A stretch of DNA of 64,000 nt. Source: Cystobacter fuscus. Its GTDB lineage: Bacteria > Myxococcota > Myxococcia > Myxococcales > Myxococcaceae. A program made the position numbers and the translations under genes. The stretch lies in assembly GCF_002305875.1 (NCBI RefSeq), contig NZ_CP022098.1, positions 3,534,001-3,598,000 of the forward strand. Direction: 5' to 3'. Below are positions 27,741-36,449 of the stretch, piece by piece (position 1 is the first letter of the stretch; each line of letters opens with the position of its first letter). The notes below the pieces were generated by a model. That model did not search any database, had not been told where the DNA came from, and was given only the letters and a program-made list of their open reading frames with translations.

Positions 27741-28628
27741 ATGGCCCCCAGCAGTCCCGCGAAAATCGTGGTGATCGGTAGTGGCCTCATGGGAAGCGCA
27801 CTGGCGCGAGCCTTCGCCGCGGCGGGTCACGACGTCGCGGTCTGGAACAGGACCGCGAGCAAGGCAAGAGCCGTGGGGGGTGGCACGACCGCAGTGGAGG
27901 ATCTGCGCGAGGCCGTATCGGGCCGAGAGCTGGTCGTCGTCTCCCTGTCCAACTACGCCGCCTGCTTCGAGCTGTTCTCCGCGAAGGGTGTCGCATCGGC
28001 ACTTGCCGGAACGACCCTCGTTCAGCTCACCAGCGGCTCACCCGCGGACGCTCGCGAGGGGCTGGAGTGGGCGAAGGCGAATGGCGTGGACTACCTGGAC
28101 GCCGCGATCCTCGCCTACCCGGGTTTCGTCGCCACCGATTACGCGACGGTTTTCTACGCCGGGTCGCGGTCGGTCTTCGACCGGCATCTCGACACCCTCC
28201 GGGCGATAGCCAGCAAGTCGATCTACGTCGACGAGAAGATCGGTTCCGCCGCGACGCTCGACTGCGCGATTCTCGAGGCCTACTACGGGAGTTCCCTGGC
28301 GTTCCTCCACGCCGCGGCCATGTGCAAGGCCGAAGGTCTCGATCCAAAGACCTTTTTCTCCCACAAGGACTCCTTCCTCGGTTTGATTTCCGTCACCGCC
28401 GACGCCGCGCGAGGAATGATCGAAAGCAACGACTTTTCCGGTGACCAGTGCAGTCTGGATACCCACGTCGCGGCAATCGAGCACATCGTCCGGTTGAGCA
28501 AGGATGCCCGCATCAGCGCGCGCTTCCCGAAGGAGTTGCTCGACAACTACAAGCGGGCAATCAGCGCGGGATTGGGCAACAAGGAGTTGCCAGCCGTGTT
28601 CCTGACCCTCGCGCGGGATGACTCATAG
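27741..28628 (+). CDS. Imine-reductase-like NAD(P)-dependent oxidoreductase
   Basis: A 295-residue protein of the 3-hydroxyisobutyrate dehydrogenase/imine reductase superfamily. The Rossmann loop is VIGSGLMGSALARAF, with WNRTASKA after strand 2, which favours NADPH and is typical of imine reductases. The all-helical C-terminal half (from about 165) holds EAYYGSSLAFLHAAAMCKAEG, corresponding to the dimer helix and catalytic region. The lysine of beta-hydroxyacid dehydrogenases (GxxK) is not seen, which supports the imine-reductase reading. ATG 27741 follows GAGGAGATGG. It lies 118 bases after the aldo/keto reductase on the same strand and converges with the hydroxyphenylglycine operon. Confidence 0.85.
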   Translation: MAPSSPAKIVVIGSGLMGSALARAFAAAGHDVAVWNRTASKARAVGGGTTAVEDLREAVSGRELVVVSLSNYAACFELFSAKGVASALAGTTLVQLTSGSPADAREGLEWAKANGVDYLDAAILAYPGFVATDYATVFYAGSRSVFDRHLDTLRAIASKSIYVDEKIGSAATLDCAILEAYYGSSLAFLHAAAMCKAEGLDPKTFFSHKDSFLGLISVTADAARGMIESNDFSGDQCSLDTHVAAIEHIVRLSKDARISARFPKELLDNYKRAISAGLGNKELPAVFLTLARDDS

Positions 28629-28712
28629 GCGAGTGGGGGGCCCTCAATCGCCAGTGCTGACCTCTTTGAACCGGGACTCGTCCCGGTAGACGCTGAATCG
28701 AGAGGCCGCTGC

Positions 28713-29627
28713 TCAGGGCTGCGGCGCTCTGCTCGGGCGCAACAGCTTCCCCAGCCTCTCCGGCTTGGTGAGTACGATGGCGTTGCCCACCAGGGCCAGC
28801 AGCACGCCCATGAGCGCCCGTGGCGTCCAGACGAAGCCCTCGAACACCGTGGACAACCCGAGCGCGATCATGGGGAAGAGCACGGTGGCGTAGGCGGCGC
28901 GCTCCGCTCCGATGCGCCCCAGCAGGGTGAGGTAGCTGCCGAAGGCCACCACCGAGCCGAACAGGGCGAGGTAGAGGAGCGAGCCCATGTAGCGCGGGGA
29001 GAAGTCGAAGCGCAGGTCGACGCCCTGGACGAGGGCGAAGACCGTCAGCAACAGCGCCCCGTAGGCCATGCTGTAGGCGGTGCTGGACTGGGTGGGCAGC
29101 CCCGCCGCGCTGTTGCGGGCCGAGGCCATGTTGCCGAGCGAGAACAGCAGGGTCCCCATCAGCGAGAGGGCGATTCCCCGGCCGGAGTTGCTGTCCAGGT
29201 TGAAGCGGGCCAGCTCGGGCCAGAACACCAGGAGAATGCCCACCAGCCCGCATGCCGCGCCCACCAGCACCGTCGGGGCGACCTTGCGGCGGAAGAACAA
29301 CCACCCGTTGGCGATGTTCAGCAGCAGGGACATGGAGAAGATGACGGCGACCAGCCCCGAGGTGAGGTAGGCCGATGCCATGTAGAAGCACAGGAAGTTG
29401 GTGGAGAACATCAGCGCCCCTACCAGGGCCATGAAGAAGTGATCCCTGGGCTTGAAGCGCAGCGGCAGGCCCCGGGACAACACCCAGGCGAACATCAGCA
29501 CCGCCGCCAGCGAGAAGCGGTAGATGATCGATGCCGCCGGATGCACCAGCCCGAGCTGCATCTTGATGGCCAGCCAGGTGGATCCCCAGATGAGCACTGT
29601 CACCGCGTACAGCAGGGCATTCGTCAT
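28713..29627 (-). CDS. EamA/DMT-family exporter
   Basis: A 304-residue membrane protein with about ten helices in two EamA repeats (WGSTWLAIKMQ at the start of the first, then around residue 150 GIALSLMGTLLFSLGNM). Members commonly export amino acids and related metabolites. Its start overlaps the stop of the aminotransferase gene by ATGA (29624-29627), so it is the last gene of the hydroxyphenylglycine operon. I infer export of 4-hydroxyphenylglycine or a derivative. Confidence 0.9.
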   Translation of the reverse strand: MTNALLYAVTVLIWGSTWLAIKMQLGLVHPAASIIYRFSLAAVLMFAWVLSRGLPLRFKPRDHFFMALVGALMFSTNFLCFYMASAYLTSGLVAVIFSMSLLLNIANGWLFFRRKVAPTVLVGAACGLVGILLVFWPELARFNLDSNSGRGIALSLMGTLLFSLGNMASARNSAAGLPTQSSTAYSMAYGALLLTVFALVQGVDLRFDFSPRYMGSLLYLALFGSVVAFGSYLTLLGRIGAERAAYATVLFPMIALGLSTVFEGFVWTPRALMGVLLALVGNAIVLTKPERLGKLLRPSRAPQP

Positions 29628-30928
29628 GGAAGCCGTCCCTCGATGCGATCTTGAATGAGCCGGGCCAGACGTTGGATGCCCTCTTCGATCCGCGCCGGTG
29701 CGAGATAGCTGCAGGACAGCCGCATGGCTCGCTCGCCGCCGCCATCGATATAGAAGTAGCGCATGGGTGTCCAGAGAACACCGTAGCGCCTGGCGGAGCG
29801 CTCCAGCAGGGCGTCATCCACCTCGAAGGGAAGCTGGACGACGAGGAAGAAGCCGCCCTGGGGGTGGTTCCAGCTCACCCCCCGCGTCCAGGCCGCGTCG
29901 CGGGGAAAGGCCCGCTCCAGTGCCCGCAGCGCGGTCTCCATGTTCTCGCGGTAGAAGCGGATGGCCTGCTGGTTGGCCGCGAGCAGGGTGCAGTCATTCT
30001 CCAGCAGCAATCCCCCGACGAGCGCCTGGGAGATGGGTGAAGTGTTCACCGTGACCATGCTCTTCACCTTGGACAGCTCGTCGGCGAGGAGCGTCTGCTG
30101 GCCGGCCCCATCGATGACGGGCTGATCCGCGAGGGTGTAGCCCACGCGGGCTCCAGGGAAGCCGGACTTGGCGAAGGAGCCGAAGTAGATGACCCGCTTC
30201 CGCTTGTCCAACGCCTTGAGGGTGGGCTGCCGCTCGCGCTCACGGGAGAAGAGCCCGTAGGGGTTGTCCTCGAGCAACAGGAAGTCCTCACGCTCAGCGG
30301 CCTCCAGCAGCCGGTGGCGCAAGTCCAGGGAGAGGCTGTTGCCCGAGGGGTTGGAGAAGTCAGGGATGACGTAGAGGGCGCGGGGCCGCTTGCCCTCGGC
30401 CCGCGCCGCCCGCACCTTGCGCTCCAGGTCTTCCAGGTCCAGCCCCTCCGGTCCCTCCTCCACGGGGATGAGCTCGATGTCCAGCAGCCGCGCGGCCCCG
30501 ACGATGCCGATGTAGCAGGGCGAGCTCACCAGCAGTACGTCGCGCGGGGTGGCGCAGAGGGCTCGCAGGGTGATGAACATCCCCTCCTGGCAGCCCACGG
30601 TGACCACCACCGATTGGGGATCCACCTGCATCCCCTCGTCCTTCTCCAGCATCCGGACAATCAGCTCCTGGATGTGGCCGTTGGTTCGCCCGTACTGGAA
30701 CAGGCGCGTGCGAACCTGGGCCTCGGTGAAGCCCTGCTGATTCTCGAGGTAGCGGACGTAGCTCTGGAGCTGGGTCGCCAGGCGTCCGCTCTCGTAGAAG
30801 CCCTCATAGGTCCTCCCCGGGGCGAAGGAGATGGCCTCCGGGAAGCGGAGCGTCACCTCGTTGAGGAAGTTCATCACTTCCAGGGAGGAATGAGAGAGGG
30901 CCGGGTGCAGTGAGTCTTTGCGGAGCAT
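29624..30928 (-). CDS. hpgT: PLP aminotransferase, hydroxyphenylglycine transaminase candidate
   Basis: A 434-residue fold-type I aminotransferase of the MocR/AAA-like class. It has the N-terminal SFAPGRTYEGFY loop, FQYGRTNGHIQELI, VTVGCQEGMFITLRAL, VIPDFSNPSGNSL, DNPYG and the PLP-lysine loop FGSFAKSGFPGARVGY. Related enzymes with hydroxymandelate synthase and oxidase convert 4-hydroxybenzoylformate to L-4-hydroxyphenylglycine using tyrosine as donor. That function is assigned here from context: the other two pathway genes are in the same operon. The start is 33 bases after the PhyH gene. The ribosome site is weak. Confidence 0.82.
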   Translation of the reverse strand: MLRKDSLHPALSHSSLEVMNFLNEVTLRFPEAISFAPGRTYEGFYESGRLATQLQSYVRYLENQQGFTEAQVRTRLFQYGRTNGHIQELIVRMLEKDEGMQVDPQSVVVTVGCQEGMFITLRALCATPRDVLLVSSPCYIGIVGAARLLDIELIPVEEGPEGLDLEDLERKVRAARAEGKRPRALYVIPDFSNPSGNSLSLDLRHRLLEAAEREDFLLLEDNPYGLFSRERERQPTLKALDKRKRVIYFGSFAKSGFPGARVGYTLADQPVIDGAGQQTLLADELSKVKSMVTVNTSPISQALVGGLLLENDCTLLAANQQAIRFYRENMETALRALERAFPRDAAWTRGVSWNHPQGGFFLVVQLPFEVDDALLERSARRYGVLWTPMRYFYIDGGGERAMRLSCSYLAPARIEEGIQRLARLIQDRIEGRLP

Positions 30929-30961
30929 GGGGATGCGAGCCTGGGTGCTGGAGATGCGAGC

Positions 30962-31861
30962 CTAGATACGGCCTTCCCACAAGACGGGGCAGATCTCGGG
31001 GTCCGAATAGTCCGGGTGACCCTCGGGCGTCTTGCGGCACAGGACGTCGTGGTTGTAGGCGAGCAGCTCTCCCGTGGAGAGGTGATAGGGACGGTACTGG
31101 TTCTTGCGGTCCTGGTAGTGCAGGGAGAAGGCACGCCGGGGCCTGGTGCTCAGGTTGGAGCCGCTGCCATGGTACGTCAGGCAGTGGTGGAAGCTGACCT
31201 GCCCCTTCTTGAAACGCATGGGCACCTTGCGCACCGTGGCGCCGTTGAACCGGGCGTTCTCCTCCAGCACCTGCTCCAGTTCATTCTTGTTCCGGTGCAG
31301 GAAGTGCTTGGTGGTGGTGTCGTTGTCGCCCACTTCCTTCCAGGTGTGGCTGCCGTCCACCATGACGATGGTGCCCATCTCCTCGTCACAGTCGTGGAGG
31401 GGGAGGAAGGCGGTGAGCATGTCGTTCGAGGTGCAGGTCTTCCAGTAGTGCCGGTCGAAGTGCCAGGGCACCACGGTCGCGTCCCCCTTCAGGTTCGGGG
31501 GCTTGTACATCAGGGCGCTGTTGAAGAGGCGGAGCTGATCCGTGCCGCTCAGTCGCGCGGCGATGGCTCCGAGCACGGGCTTGGCGAGAATCCTCGCCAT
31601 CACGGTGCTCTCGTAGAAGACGTAGTCGTTGTTGCGCGTGGTGTCCCCGTGGGCGGGCTCCCAGTAGGCGATGCGGGGAGGACGGGTCGGCAGCTTCCGG
31701 TCGCGATGGCCCGCGTAGTAGCGATCCTGCTCGGCCGCCAGGGTGTCGATCTCCTCGTCGGAGAAGATCTGGCGAGACAGGTACCAGCCGTGCTCGCGGT
31801 AGAAGGCTACTTCCTCGTCGGTGGGCAGGAGGGCTTTGTCGGCGTCGCTCAGTGAGTACAT
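30962..31861 (-). CDS. PhyH-family Fe(II)/2-oxoglutarate dioxygenase
   Basis: A 299-residue oxygenase. The metal triad is His134 and Asp136 (PWHFDRHYW) plus His231 (TYHGSGSNLS), with the oxoglutarate-binding Arg a few residues on in STRPRRAF. The N-terminal helix FYREHGWYLSRQIFSDEEID is typical of phytanoyl-CoA dioxygenase-like enzymes. ATG 31861 is the first in-frame ATG that gives a normal length; no strong ribosome site is visible, and the gap to the oxidase gene is 85 bases. It is the one member of the operon that the known hydroxyphenylglycine route does not need, so it probably tailors the product by hydroxylation. Confidence 0.85.
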   Translation of the reverse strand: MYSLSDADKALLPTDEEVAFYREHGWYLSRQIFSDEEIDTLAAEQDRYYAGHRDRKLPTRPPRIAYWEPAHGDTTRNNDYVFYESTVMARILAKPVLGAIAARLSGTDQLRLFNSALMYKPPNLKGDATVVPWHFDRHYWKTCTSNDMLTAFLPLHDCDEEMGTIVMVDGSHTWKEVGDNDTTTKHFLHRNKNELEQVLEENARFNGATVRKVPMRFKKGQVSFHHCLTYHGSGSNLSTRPRRAFSLHYQDRKNQYRPYHLSTGELLAYNHDVLCRKTPEGHPDYSDPEICPVLWEGRI

Positions 31862-31946
31862 GGTGGAGTCGATGGGGGAGACAGGGCACTGACGCTTCTC
31901 GAGCGCCGGTGCCCCTGGGAGGGGTTGCAGGTGTCCGTCCGGCCGC

Positions 31947-33026
31947 TCAGCGAGCGTGGACGAGGGAAGAGTCGATGTGCTCGAGGGAGGGACGTCCGGC
32001 CAGGGCCATGGCCAGCTCGAGCTCGTCGCGCAGCATGGAGAGGACGTGCTCGACGCCCTCGGGACCGGCCGCCGCCAGCCCCCAGAGAACGGGCCGCCCC
32101 ACCAGGACGGCGCGCGCCCCCAGTGCCAGGGCCTTGAGCACGTCCGTGCCACGGCGCACGCCTCCGTCCATCAGCACCTCGCAGCGGCCGGCGACCGCGC
32201 GGACGATCTCGGGCAGGGCCTCGAGCGCGGGGAGCACCCCGTCGAGCTGTCGGCCCCCATGGTTGGAGACGATGATTCCCTCGATGCCCAGGGAGGCGGC
32301 GCGGGCCGCGTCCTCGCCGGTCATCACGCCCTTGAGCACCAGGGGGAGCCGGGTGAGTGAGCGCAGCCAGGCGAGCGACTCCCAGGTGAGGCTCGGATCA
32401 ATGGTTTCCCGGGCATGGGTGGCCACGGCGGAGGCCCCTGGCTGGTGCGCATGGAGGGCGGCGACGAGCTCCTCGCCGAAGTTCTCCGCCCGCACGTGCG
32501 CCGGCAGGCTGAAGCCGTTGCGCACGTCTCGCTCGCGCCGGCCCAACCGGGGCGTATCCACCGTCAGCACCAGCGCCCGGTACCCGGCGGCCTCGGCGCG
32601 GCGAACCAGGGCCTCGGTGACCTCACGGCGGCGGAAGCAGTACACCTGGAGCCACAACGGGCCCTGCGCCTCCTGCGCGACTTCTTCCAGCTTCCGGCTG
32701 GCGAAGGTGCTCACCACCGTCAACGCCCCCACCGCCCCGGCCGCGCGCGCGGTGGCCACCTCGCCCTCGGGATGCGCCAGTCGATGGTAGGCCATGGGCG
32801 CCACGCCCACCGGAAAGGAGACGGGAGTACCCAGCAGCCGGGTGGACAGGTCGCACTTCGACACATCCACCAGCACCCGCGGCCGGAAGAAGACGCGCTC
32901 GAAAGCCTCCCGGTTGGCGCGCAGTGTCTGTTCCTCGCCACTGCCTCCCTGGAAGTACTCCCAGTTCGCGGGCTCCATCCGCTCCCGGGCCAGGGCCTCG
33001 TAATCTCCTACGCAAACAGGTCGCAT
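31947..33026 (-). CDS. hmo: FMN-dependent alpha-hydroxy acid oxidase, 4-hydroxymandelate oxidase
   Basis: A 359-residue flavoenzyme of the glycolate oxidase family. It has PVGVAPMAYHRLAHPEGE, QVYCFRRR (Tyr129), VLTVDTPRLGRRERDVRNGF, LVLKGVMTGEDA (Lys232) and the catalytic SNHGGRQLDG (His256, Arg259), then MDGGVRRGTDVLKALALGA for FMN phosphate. It would oxidise 4-hydroxymandelate to 4-hydroxybenzoylformate. ATG 33026 follows GAGG and lies two bases past the synthase stop; a TTG at 33032 overlapping that stop is the alternative. The role in hydroxyphenylglycine synthesis rests on the adjacent synthase. Confidence 0.88.
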   Translation of the reverse strand: MRPVCVGDYEALARERMEPANWEYFQGGSGEEQTLRANREAFERVFFRPRVLVDVSKCDLSTRLLGTPVSFPVGVAPMAYHRLAHPEGEVATARAAGAVGALTVVSTFASRKLEEVAQEAQGPLWLQVYCFRRREVTEALVRRAEAAGYRALVLTVDTPRLGRRERDVRNGFSLPAHVRAENFGEELVAALHAHQPGASAVATHARETIDPSLTWESLAWLRSLTRLPLVLKGVMTGEDAARAASLGIEGIIVSNHGGRQLDGVLPALEALPEIVRAVAGRCEVLMDGGVRRGTDVLKALALGARAVLVGRPVLWGLAAAGPEGVEHVLSMLRDELELAMALAGRPSLEHIDSSLVHAR

Positions 33027-33028
33027 GC

Positions 33029-34096
33029 TCAAGACCTCGCCTGCTCGCGCTCCACCGCCTCGTACAGCGCGCGGATGTTGGCCCCGCCGAAGCCCCGCGC
33101 CTGCTTGCGTTGGATGAGCTCGAAGAAGAGCGTCTTCCGGCTCACGTTGGGCCGGGTGAAGGTCTGCAACAGATAGCCCCAGGGGTCCCGATCCGCGAGG
33201 ATGCGGAGCGAGCGCAGAACGGAGGGATCCTCGTCCAGCTTGCCCACCCGCTGCTCCAACACGTCGTAGTAGGCATCCGGCGTCTCCAGGAACTCGACCT
33301 GCTGGGCCCGCAGCCGCCTGATGGACGCGGCCATGTCCTCGGTGAGGAAGGCCACGTGCTGGACGCCCGGACCTCGATGGAGCGCGAGGAACTCGGAGAT
33401 CTGCCCGGTGTCATTGCGGTGTCTCGGTTCCATCATGACGAAGCAGATGTTCCCCGAGCGATCCTGCACCACCTTGGAGTTCATCCCGCTCCGCTCGGTC
33501 TCCACGTCCTCGTGGTGCGAGTTGTGCAACCCGAACACCCGCTCGTAGAAGCCGATGGTCTGATTCAACGTGTCCGGCTCCAGGCAGATGGCCACGTGGT
33601 CCACCCGCACGAAGGCATCGGCCGCCGACGATGAGGAGGACTCGACCTTCTGGTACAGCCCGGGGATGAAGTCTTCCTCCGGCAGCTCGCGCTGCACGAA
33701 GGAGTGGACGACGTCCCCCATGCCAGCGGCGACGGTGGCGCGGATGAGCCGGCCATTGGGGCCTTCGATGCTCACCGGCTCCATCACCGGGCGCGCGCCG
33801 CGGGCGACCGCCTCCCGGAAGGCGCCCACCGCGTCGGGCGTGCGCAGGGCAATGTCCTTGAGTCCATCCCCGTGGAGCTTGACGTATTCCGCCACCGCAT
33901 CGTCCGGCGTCAGCGCCGAGGTGAGCAGCAGCCGCGTCTTTCCCTGTACGAGCAGCAGCGAGCGCCGGTCCTGCATTCCCGTCTCGGGTCCTGCCTGGGC
34001 CACCAGTCGGAAGCCAAAGGCTGTGCAGTAGAAGTATGCCGCCAGCCGGGCATCTCCCACATACATCTCAAGGTAGTCGAAGCCGTCCCAGAACAT
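33029..34096 (-). CDS. hmaS: 4-Hydroxymandelate synthase (HPPD family)
   Basis: A 355-residue Fe(II) dioxygenase that would turn 4-hydroxyphenylpyruvate into 4-hydroxymandelate. The ferrous ligands are His167 (RVDHVAICL), His247 (GVQHVAFL) and Glu326 (FFELIQR). The C-terminal helix reads RGFGGANIRALYEAVE where true HPPDs have GNFKALFEAIE. GMNSKVVQ carries the Asn typical of hydroxymandelate synthase, and the N-terminal half is the shorter form of the actinomycete enzymes. These points and the oxidase and aminotransferase next door favour HmaS over tyrosine-degrading HPPD. AAGGA lies upstream of ATG 34096. First gene of the operon. Confidence 0.88.
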   Translation of the reverse strand: MFWDGFDYLEMYVGDARLAAYFYCTAFGFRLVAQAGPETGMQDRRSLLLVQGKTRLLLTSALTPDDAVAEYVKLHGDGLKDIALRTPDAVGAFREAVARGARPVMEPVSIEGPNGRLIRATVAAGMGDVVHSFVQRELPEEDFIPGLYQKVESSSSSAADAFVRVDHVAICLEPDTLNQTIGFYERVFGLHNSHHEDVETERSGMNSKVVQDRSGNICFVMMEPRHRNDTGQISEFLALHRGPGVQHVAFLTEDMAASIRRLRAQQVEFLETPDAYYDVLEQRVGKLDEDPSVLRSLRILADRDPWGYLLQTFTRPNVSRKTLFFELIQRKQARGFGGANIRALYEAVEREQARS

Positions 34097-34746
34097 CTTT
34101 CAATCCTTGTTCTCAACCAGGAAGATTTGGTTTCGCTCTTTAAACAAAAGGCACTGGAAGCGCCAGGAAAACGTTTTACGATTCAGCAAAGATTTCGTTT
34201 CGATGATGAAGTTCTTGAACTCAGAAGAAAAGCTGCTTAAGCTGGTGTGTGCCATTGGGTGCATGTGCTTCAGCTTCTCCTGTGTCAGTGCGTCCAGAGC
34301 AAAATGTTCCGGTGACAGGGTGTACATCCCAGCGGAAGGTTGGTTGTCCTGTCTTCAGCCGGTGGGTGGTGGTTTCGCGGTCTTCCACTTCCACGTAGGC
34401 CAGGCTCATCGCGGCGCTTCCTCCGGGTTGGCGCTGGCAGCGAGTGGGTGCCACCGCGCATTCTTTCTCTAGGGAAGAATCAGCCCGGTGGATTTGTGAC
34501 GCATCGACGCATCTTTTGATGGACGGTCAGGAGCCCAGCCGAGCAGCCTCGGGTGGCCGCTCGTGACCGCTGAGGTAGCACCCGGTGGGGGTGGCTCAGG
34601 ATGAGCGCACGGGTTCGGGCAGACGGGGCGTCGTTCATCCGGATGTCCACTCACGCGTTCCGGGGGCGGCCAACTCGTCTTCGCGCTACCGGCGTGTGGC
34701 GCCGCCTCGTACATTGGCGCGCGTCACTTCACCGGGAGGACGGACG
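34097..34746. other. 650-base divergent region between the hydroxyphenylglycine operon and the pentapeptide gene
   Basis: The first 230 bases are unusually A/T-rich for this genome and should hold the hmaS promoter. A perfect palindrome AAAACGTTTT lies at 34168-34177, about 70 bases before hmaS. A 75-codon minus-strand frame (34100-34327) ends three bases before the hmaS start, but its codon use is unlike real genes here and I do not call it. The right half is ordinary GC-rich DNA with nothing recognised. Confidence 0.6.
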
Positions 34747-35535
34747 ATGAGGACGCGGATCCACGACAAGGCAGGGGCGGAGCTCTTCAGTCATGACGGC
34801 GATCTGCGCGAGGCCCTGGAGGCGGCGGTCGAGGCGGGGGTCGAACTCGCCCACGCCATGCTCGATGGGGCGGACCTCTCCGGGGCGGACCTGGGGGAGC
34901 TGAACCTCCGGCAGGCGAGCCTGCGCGGTGCCAACCTGCGCAACGCCAATCTGGCGGACATCGACCTGGACGGTGCCAACCTCCACGAGGCCAACCTGCG
35001 CGGCGCGAACCTGGAGCACGCCGAGATGCACGAGGTCGTCCTGGCCGGCGCCAACCTCGAGGGCTGCAACCTGGAGGACGCCCGGCTCATCGGCGCCAAC
35101 CTCGTGGGCATCAACGCCCAGGGAGCGAACCTCGAGGGCGTGGACTTCTCGCGTGCCAACCTGGAGGGCGCCAACCTGGAGGGGGCCAACCTGGAGGACG
35201 CCCGGCTGAGCGAGGCCAACCTGTCCCGTGTGAATCTCCAGCGCGCCAACCTGGAGGGCGTCGACCTCGATGGCGCGAACCTGACGCACGCCGACCTCCG
35301 CTCCGCCAACGTCGAGAGGGCCGACCTGCGCGACGCCATCCTCGAGGACGCCAACCTGCGGGGTGCCAATCTCGAGCGCGTCCAGTTCGACCGGGCGAAC
35401 CTGACGAATGCCTGCTTCGACAGGGCCAACCTCGAGCGCTCGAGCTTCGCGGCCGCGACGCTCACCGGCGCCACCTTCCACCGCGCGAACCTCGAGCGGG
35501 TGAAGGGCCTGACGATGCCGCCTCCTTCCGAGTAG
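34747..35535 (+). CDS. Pentapeptide-repeat protein
   Basis: A 262-residue protein. After a 40-residue N-terminal part (MRTRIHDKAGAELFSHDG) it is built of about 40 tandem A-(N/D)-L-x-x units, e.g. GANLHEANLRGANLEHAE. These coil into a square beta-helix about ten turns long that is often a DNA mimic or protein-binding rod. There is no signal or membrane helix. ATG 34747 has GGGAGGA at 34734-34740. The repeats create long antisense open frames, which are artefacts. It stands between the divergent hydroxyphenylglycine operon and a convergent TPR gene; role unknown. Confidence 0.93.
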   Translation: MRTRIHDKAGAELFSHDGDLREALEAAVEAGVELAHAMLDGADLSGADLGELNLRQASLRGANLRNANLADIDLDGANLHEANLRGANLEHAEMHEVVLAGANLEGCNLEDARLIGANLVGINAQGANLEGVDFSRANLEGANLEGANLEDARLSEANLSRVNLQRANLEGVDLDGANLTHADLRSANVERADLRDAILEDANLRGANLERVQFDRANLTNACFDRANLERSSFAAATLTGATFHRANLERVKGLTMPPPSE

Positions 35536-35603
35536 GCCCGGACAGGCGCCCTGGGCTCGCCATTGAGTGTCCATCGACTCGAGCAGTTGCCGGGCATGCC
35601 CGA

Positions 35604-36260
35604 TCAGGGCGGCGTTGGGCGCCCCTCGTCCGTGGGCGGCATCAGCTCGAGGAGCACCTCGGCATCGGGCACCAGCTCCAAGCCCAGCTCCAGGAGCCGG
35701 TCCGCCGAGCGGGTCTTGCCGCGCCGCGACAGCAGCTCCACCAGGAAGCGCCACGCGCGCGCGTCCCGCTTGTCCAGACGCAAGCAGGAGACGAACTGGC
35801 GCGCCGCCGGCCGGGCCCGGCCCAAGGCCATCCACGTGCGACCCAGCTCGAAGTGGTAGGCGAGCACCAGCGGGTCGAGCGCCACGGCGCGCTCCAGCGG
35901 CTCGCGGGCCGCTTCGCTCTCGTTCAACCGGTTGAGCGTGCATCCCAGACCATAGAGGGCCTCGGACCGGGTGGGGGACTGGGTGGCGAGGAACTGGTAG
36001 ATGACCCGGGCTCGTTCCCACTCCTGGCGTTGCAGCGCCAGGGCGGCGCGCACCAGCGCCACTTCTTCCCGTGCACCCCGGGCGGAGGCGAGCTGGAGCA
36101 TCGACTCGGCCCGGACCTGGTCGCCCGCCAGCAACGCCACCTTGGCCAGGGTGAGGAGCGCCTGCGCGTCGTTGATGTCCTTGCCCAGACGTTGTTTCGC
36201 CAGCTCTTCTGCTTGTTTCACCTGACCTGCTGCCAACAACTCATCGAGGGATGACGTCAC
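35604..36260 (-). CDS. Tetratricopeptide-repeat protein (shorter paralogue)
   Basis: A 218-residue TPR protein starting with GTG at 36260, where AGGAAA lies 4 bases upstream and the first residues (TSSLDELLAAG) match the start of the TPR protein at 11167-12357. An ATG at 36305 would add 15 unmatched residues. Repeats show ALLTLAKVALLAGDQ, ALYGLGCTLNRLNES, YHFELGRTWMALGRA and LELGLELVPD, in the same order as the larger paralogue, which has about 170 extra residues at the C-terminus. It diverges from the repeat protein at 36450; a shared job is possible. Confidence 0.85.
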   Translation of the reverse strand: MTSSLDELLAAGQVKQAEELAKQRLGKDINDAQALLTLAKVALLAGDQVRAESMLQLASARGAREEVALVRAALALQRQEWERARVIYQFLATQSPTRSEALYGLGCTLNRLNESEAAREPLERAVALDPLVLAYHFELGRTWMALGRARPAARQFVSCLRLDKRDARAWRFLVELLSRRGKTRSADRLLELGLELVPDAEVLLELMPPTDEGRPTPP

Positions 36261-36317
36261 GTTTCCTGTACTCACGCGCTCATGATGGGAATGGGGCAAA
36301 ATCAAACATAGTGCATT

Positions 36318-36338
36318 CCGCGCCTCCGAGAGGCGCGG
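36318..36338. repeat. Perfect 9-base hairpin in a divergent promoter region
   Basis: CCGCGCCTC (36318-36326) and GAGGCGCGG (36330-36338) pair around the three bases CGA. It lies between two divergent starts (36260 and 36450), so it is not a normal terminator position. It may be an operator or a leader structure of the 36450 gene. Confidence 0.5.
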
Positions 36339-36449
36339 TCCTGGGGGCCGATCGACACTGTTTTGTGTCGCGTTTCAATGATGGCACGAGGAGTTCACTC
36401 TCACGCTCGCGGCTGATGGCTGTGATGGCAGCTATCAAGGAAAACGCCC

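Noticed and set aside
34100-34327. A 75-codon minus-strand frame ending three bases before hmaS
   Set aside because: Codon use with many A/T third positions differs from all real genes here and no homologous motif is seen; kept only as a note in the findings.
35000-35400. Tandem short repeats as a possible CRISPR array
   Set aside because: The 15-base periodicity is coding (pentapeptide repeats), with no constant repeat and unique spacers.
34729-36021. A 430-codon minus-strand open frame across the pentapeptide gene
   Set aside because: It is the antisense of the A-(N/D)-L-x-x repeats; repeat periodicity keeps all frames open. The forward frame has the ribosome site and a known fold.
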